Assembly (NCBI GenBank): GCA_964393335.1
Contig: CAYMTN010000239.1
Coordinates: 1 to 7,807 of the forward strand
Direction of reading: 5' to 3'
Length of the DNA: 7,807 nt
Source: CAYMTN01 sp964393335
Lineage (GTDB): Bacteria; Chloroflexota; Anaerolineae; Aggregatilineales; Aggregatilineaceae
The notes beneath the pieces are model-generated. The model was not told the DNA's origin. It worked only from the letters and a program-made list of their open reading frames with translations, and made no database searches. Numbering within the stretch: the first letter of the stretch is position 1; every line of letters starts with the position of its first letter. This document shows positions 4,229 through 7,807 of this stretch, piece after piece. The position numbers and the translations under genes were made by a program.

Positions 4229-4759
4229 CTACCACGTTTCCCAATGAACCAGCGTTTCAAGCGGCTGACGCCCGATGCTGGCCAGCACGTCTTCGCGCGG
4301 GCGGCCTTCGATGGTCTGCGGCGCGTCCGCAAGCGGGTACCCAAACGAGATGGCGATGTGCGTGTGCAGGTCGTCAGGCACGCCCAACACGGTCCGTGCA
4401 CGGTCGCCATCGTGCAGCGACGCGATACACGAGCCGATGCCCAGTGTCCAGGCCGCCAGCATCATGTTTTGTGCCGCGCGCCCGGCATCAAAGTCGGCCC
4501 ATCTGCCCGGCGACGTCACGAGCACGACGGCTGCGGCGGCTCCCCGGAGATGGCCGGCGTAATATCCACAGTCGGCGAGCTGGTTGAGGGTCTGTCGGTC
4601 TCGCACCACAACAAACTGCCAGGGCTGCACATTCTTAGCGCTGCCCGCCCAACGCCCGGCTTGCAGAATTTGCCGCATGTCACCATCAGAAATCGGGGCA
4701 CCGGCGAAATGGCGGATAGCACGACAGGTAAGAATCGTCTGGTATGCGTTTTGAGACAT
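4229..4759 (-). CDS. Nitroreductase family protein (FMN-dependent)
   Basis: A 176-residue protein of the NfsB/NOX-like nitroreductase family, dimeric FMN enzymes that reduce nitro compounds, quinones or flavins with NAD(P)H. Seen here: RAIRHF (13-18, family R-x-x-R-x-F), GSAKNVQPWQFVVV (39-52, FMN phosphate and ring contacts), DAGRAAQNMMLAAWTLGIGSC (91-111, dimer helix and the G-I-G-S motif), and SFGYPLADAP near the C-terminus. It is at the short end of the family. GAGGTAA lies about eight bases before the ATG. It heads the minus-strand operon, and its promoter is just upstream. The physiological substrate cannot be told. Confidence 0.9.
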   Translation of the reverse strand: MSQNAYQTILTCRAIRHFAGAPISDGDMRQILQAGRWAGSAKNVQPWQFVVVRDRQTLNQLADCGYYAGHLRGAAAAVVLVTSPGRWADFDAGRAAQNMMLAAWTLGIGSCIASLHDGDRARTVLGVPDDLHTHIAISFGYPLADAPQTIEGRPREDVLASIGRQPLETLVHWETW

Positions 4760-4798
4760 GGCCTGTTACCTCGCTCGCGGTAATGGTAGTATGGTCCA

Positions 4799-4828
4799 AG
4801 TATAACGCCGGACCGATTGATGTCTCAA
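4799..4828 (-). promoter_or_regulatory. Promoter of the nitroreductase-DUF488-TPR operon
   Basis: On the minus strand TTGAGA (4828-4823) and TATACT (4804-4799) lie 18 bases apart, matching the sigma70 consensus at 4 of 6 and 5 of 6 positions. The start would fall near 4792, 33 bases before the nitroreductase ATG. This is the best promoter candidate in the window. Confidence 0.55.
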
Positions 4829-4846
4829 GGATGACCGCCATATATC

Positions 4847-4871
4847 GGCACGCGGGCGGCGACGACGTGCC
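4847..4871 (-). terminator. Possible hairpin terminator after the glycosyltransferase gene
   Basis: GGCACG (4847-4852) and CGTGCC (4866-4871) form a 6-bp stem with a 13-base loop, about 27 bases past the glycosyltransferase stop on the minus strand. Only GATATAT follows instead of a T run, so it is a weak intrinsic terminator at best. Transcription might read through into the nitroreductase operon. Confidence 0.3.
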
Positions 4872-4897
4872 TCGTCAGGACGCTCCAGAGGGAGGAT

Positions 4898-6256
4898 TTA
4901 CCACACCGGCAGATTCGGCACGAGATACGTATCCAGCGCATACCAGGCGAACAGCGCCAGCCCGATCATGACCATGACCGGCACCCAGTTTATCGCGGGA
5001 AACAAGTTTTCGGCCAGCGAGGTCCAACCTGTCAATCCAAGCGCGACGATCAACGCCAGCGGGATCAGCGCCGGGTACATATAACGCCCCTGGAACTGCA
5101 CGAAATCCAGGTTATACAGGACGTATTCGGCGGTGACGAGCACGATCACCGCCGCGAACACGATCAACGCGTCGCGTTGGGCGGCGCTCACAGCGCGCGG
5201 CCAGCCGTGCCGCCAGACGAAGACGGGCAGACCCGCCACTACCACCAGCGTAAACAGCGCCAACAGGCGGTAGACGGTGACCGGCATCGGCACGGCCATC
5301 CAGCCGAACTGCCCCCAAAAGCTGTGAAACGTCGTTTCGGCGTAGGTTTCGAGGTAACGGCGCGTGCTGCCGCCAAACTGCGTGTCGATGTAGTCACCGG
5401 TGCGCGGCTGGCCAACCGTCACCGCGTCGTGACGCGCTAGCCCGGTGAAATCCGTGTCGCCGTAGACCGACAGGTTGCGCGCCCACCAGACTCCGCCGAT
5501 CAGCAGTGCCGGGATCAAGACGGCGGCGATCTGTGCGGCAGCCATTCGCCAGGGCCAGCGCACTCGCCGCCAGCGCAGCAGCACGGCCAACCCAACCACC
5601 CCGCCTAAAAAATAGATCGTGGTTTTGGTGACGAGCGCCAGCCCAACCAACGCGCCCAACAGTACGGGCGGCACGTCCCGCGCCCCGGCGGCGGACTGGC
5701 GCGAATTGCCCAGGTAGATCACGGTCGCCAGCAGCGTCAGCCCGACGATCAATTCAGCCAGCGCGTCATTGTTGACACTGCTCAGAGTGGCGAGGTGCTG
5801 TGGCAAAAAAGCGACGAATCCCGCCCCGGTCAGCGCGACAGCCGGCCAATCCGGCAGCAGCGCCCTCAGCACCGCCCACGCGCATACCACCACGCCCGCG
5901 CCCAATAGCACCGAAAACAGCCGCATCGCGCGCAGGTTGCCGTCCGTCAGCGCGTAGACCGGTGCTTGCAGCAGGTAATACAGCGGCGGCTGGTGATCCT
6001 CGTACTGGACCGACTCCAGCCGCGCCAGCAGCGCGGGATCAAACCCGCTGGCCGTGAGGTCGTCCTGGTAGGCTTGCTGCCAGTCGCCCTGTTTCAGCAC
6101 GGGCAGCCGCCCCTCGTCCACGATTTGCCGCACATAGTTGTAGTGGGCCGGTTCGTCGGGGGCCTGCCACGCGGGCGTGCGGACGGCATACTGCCCGGCT
6201 ATCACCAGGTAGGCGGCCAGGATACACCCGATCACGATCCACTCAACACGGCGCAT
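4898..6256 (-). CDS. Multi-pass membrane glycosyltransferase, GT-C / DUF2142-like
   Basis: An approximately 452-residue integral membrane protein with about 11 hydrophobic segments, starting with one at residues 7-25. Between the first two segments is a large extracytoplasmic loop with the acidic motif PDEPAHY (33-39) and HQPPLYY (88-94). This arrangement is typical of GT-C enzymes (PMT/ArnT and DUF2142 types), which use polyprenyl-phosphate sugars on the outer face of the membrane. FLPQHLATLSSVNNDALAE follows in the style of DUF2142 proteins. The acceptor is unknown; a lipid, glycan or protein is possible. ATG 6256 or GTG 6259 could start it, with GGGGTGA ending at the metG stop as the ribosome binding site. 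It follows metG by about 12 bases and is likely co-transcribed, although no functional link to tRNA charging is evident. Confidence 0.82.
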   Translation of the reverse strand: MRRVEWIVIGCILAAYLVIAGQYAVRTPAWQAPDEPAHYNYVRQIVDEGRLPVLKQGDWQQAYQDDLTASGFDPALLARLESVQYEDHQPPLYYLLQAPVYALTDGNLRAMRLFSVLLGAGVVVCAWAVLRALLPDWPAVALTGAGFVAFLPQHLATLSSVNNDALAELIVGLTLLATVIYLGNSRQSAAGARDVPPVLLGALVGLALVTKTTIYFLGGVVGLAVLLRWRRVRWPWRMAAAQIAAVLIPALLIGGVWWARNLSVYGDTDFTGLARHDAVTVGQPRTGDYIDTQFGGSTRRYLETYAETTFHSFWGQFGWMAVPMPVTVYRLLALFTLVVVAGLPVFVWRHGWPRAVSAAQRDALIVFAAVIVLVTAEYVLYNLDFVQFQGRYMYPALIPLALIVALGLTGWTSLAENLFPAINWVPVMVMIGLALFAWYALDTYLVPNLPVW

Positions 6257-6268
6257 CACGACGGCTCA

Positions 6269-7807
6269 TCACCCCTTGTGCGGCAGGTCCACTTGTTCGC
6301 GTGGTTGGCCCAGCCGTGCGCGTTCTTGATCGATCAACTCCGGCTCCAGCTTGCGGAACAACGGTTCCGGATCGCGCAGTGCCTGCCCGACCGGCAGCAC
6401 ACTCGGCTCCCAGCGCCCGGTGGCGTGCGTGCCGTCATACACCAGCGTGTTATGCGCTCGTTCGGATTCCTCGAAACGCTGGATCGCCAACTCGCCAAAC
6501 AAGGTGCCGTCGTAACCCATGTACTCGTGCACTTTCTGCGACGTAAACGGCAGGAACGGCGCGAGCAGGATTTTCAGGTTGTCGATGCAGCGCAGCGCGG
6601 TATAGATCGTCGTCGCGGCCTGCTGCCTGTCTTCTTTGACGACCTTGAACCAGGGCGCGCGGTCCAGGTAACCGTTCACCTCGCGCGCCAGGGCGATGCC
6701 GTCGGTCAGCGCGTCACGCAGCTTGACGGCGTCCAACAGCGCGCCGATGCGCTCGTACCCGGCTTCGACCTGCGCGATGATCTCGGTATCGATGGCCCGT
6801 AGATCGCCCGGATCGGGCACCACGCCATCAAAGTACTTGTACGTGAACTTCAGCACCCGGTTCACCAGGTTGCCCCACGCGGCCAGCAGCTCGGTGTTGT
6901 TACGTGTGACGAATCCCTCCCAACTCCAATCGGAGTCGCGGGTCTCAGGGAACGTCATGGTGATGTAGTAGCGGATCGGGTCGGGATCGTAACGTTCCAG
7001 GATGTCCGGTATCCACACCGCCCAGTTACGACTCTTGGAAAACTGCTGGCTTTCGATGTTCATAAACTCGTTGGCCGGTACGTCATACGGCAGCGCGAGG
7101 TGCCCATCACCCGGCACAGCGTACAGGCCGTCGATGCCCATCAGTTCGGCAGGCCAGATGATGGTGTGGAACTCGATGTTGTCCTTGCCGATGAAGTTGT
7201 AGATACGCGAGTCGGGGTTGTACCACCAGCGTTTCCAGGCGTCCGGCTGGCCGATGTTTTTCGCCCACTCGATGCTGGCCGTGAAGTAGCCCATCACCGC
7301 CTCGAACCACACGTACAGGCGCTTGTCGTCCCAACCGTCGAGCGGCACGCGGATGCCCCACTCGATGTCGCGCGTGATCGGGCGGCCCTTGAGATCGTCC
7401 ACCTTGTTTTGTGAGACGCGCAGCACGTTGGGCCGCCAGTGATCTTTGTCGGCGTCCAGGTAGGCGTGCAGCCGGTCACGAAAAGCAGGCAGGTCCAGGA
7501 AATAGTGCTCGGTTTCGCGCACGACCGGCGTGCTGCCGTCGATCTTGCTGCGCGGATTGATCAGGTCCAGCGCGTCGAGCAGGCTGCCGCAGTTATCACA
7601 CTGGTCGCCGCGCGCATCGGCATAACCGCAGATCGGGCACGTCCCCTCGACGTAACGATCCGGCAGAAACCGTTTTTCCGTCTCGCTGTAGAGCAGGCGC
7701 TGAGTCTCTTTGTAGAGATACTCCTCATCCAGCAGCTTGAGGAAAATATCCTGCGCGATGCGGTGGTGATTTTCGGTATCGGTGTGCGTGAACAGGTCGT
7801 AGCTGAT
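6269..7807 (-). CDS. metG: Methionyl-tRNA synthetase, N-terminus missing at window edge
   Basis: The minus-strand frame is open to the right edge, giving the last 512 residues of a class I aminoacyl-tRNA synthetase that charges tRNA-Met. Visible in order: the end of the catalytic insert beginning SYDLFTHTDTENHH, a zinc knuckle CPIC-x9-CDNC (Cys 57, 60, 70, 73 of the visible part), YVWFEAVMGY, KDNIEFHTIIWPAEL, the KMSKS-equivalent loop QFSKSRNW (around visible residue 256), and the alpha-helical anticodon-binding domain. The HIGH motif and about 100 N-terminal residues lie outside. One four-Cys knuckle is seen. FSKSR in place of KMSKS is a known family variant. The protein ends LPHKG with no C-terminal EMAP/Trbp111 tRNA-binding domain. 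The apparent GTG start at 7522 is internal. Confidence 0.96.
   Translation of the reverse strand: MSYDLFTHTDTENHHRIAQDIFLKLLDEEYLYKETQRLLYSETEKRFLPDRYVEGTCPICGYADARGDQCDNCGSLLDALDLINPRSKIDGSTPVVRETEHYFLDLPAFRDRLHAYLDADKDHWRPNVLRVSQNKVDDLKGRPITRDIEWGIRVPLDGWDDKRLYVWFEAVMGYFTASIEWAKNIGQPDAWKRWWYNPDSRIYNFIGKDNIEFHTIIWPAELMGIDGLYAVPGDGHLALPYDVPANEFMNIESQQFSKSRNWAVWIPDILERYDPDPIRYYITMTFPETRDSDWSWEGFVTRNNTELLAAWGNLVNRVLKFTYKYFDGVVPDPGDLRAIDTEIIAQVEAGYERIGALLDAVKLRDALTDGIALAREVNGYLDRAPWFKVVKEDRQQAATTIYTALRCIDNLKILLAPFLPFTSQKVHEYMGYDGTLFGELAIQRFEESERAHNTLVYDGTHATGRWEPSVLPVGQALRDPEPLFRKLEPELIDQERARLGQPREQVDLPHKG

Noticed and set aside
3710..4783. 357-codon plus-strand open frame
   Set aside because: It lies antisense to the DUF488 and nitroreductase genes, both of which have full family signatures.
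5966..6802. 278-codon plus-strand open frame
   Set aside because: It is antisense to the GT-C glycosyltransferase and metG, and its translation has no family features.

Overview
The window is bacterial DNA of moderately high G+C with tightly packed metabolic genes and one unusually rich non-coding interval. No phylogenetic marker settles the taxon. The gene mix (a single-zinc-knuckle methionyl-tRNA synthetase next to a GT-C membrane glycosyltransferase, a deazaflavin/F420-type small oxidoreductase, an ST7-like TPR protein) would fit a member of the Chloroflexota. That placement is inference only.

Left part (about 255-1878, plus strand): a short cluster of three genes. They are a hexose-6-phosphate mutarotase-like aldose epimerase, a small DUF385/deazaflavin-dependent nitroreductase-family protein, and a DNPH1/RCL-type 2'-deoxynucleoside 5'-phosphate N-hydrolase that keeps its catalytic Asp and Glu. 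The gaps are 12 and about 34 bases, so one transcript is likely. The theme is small-molecule repair or house-cleaning.

Middle (1879-2796): more than 900 bases without a long gene, and the most interesting part. A 132-bp element occurs twice in the same orientation (1932-2063 and 2649-2780) with only six mismatches. Each copy has a TATACT -10-like box, a closing stem joining its two ends, internal hairpins and a terminal T6 tract. This is what a duplicated, independently transcribed structured small RNA of about 110 nt would look like. All mismatches inside the predicted RNA fall in loops or keep a pair. Between the copies, on the minus strand, lies a 62-codon basic small gene with a good ribosome binding site, the same CGTATACTGA decamer upstream as the RNA copies, and an intrinsic terminator downstream. 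A perfect 10-bp-arm palindrome lies upstream of it.

Right of that (2797-4759, minus strand): a likely operon read from a TTGAGA-N18-TATACT promoter, with an FMN nitroreductase, a DUF488 protein and an ST7-like TPR protein. The second RNA copy runs convergently into the 3' end of this operon.

Far right (4898-7807, minus strand): metG, missing its N-terminus at the window edge, followed after 9-12 bases by a multi-pass GT-C/DUF2142-like membrane glycosyltransferase. Positions 1-254 hold no gene I can call with confidence.
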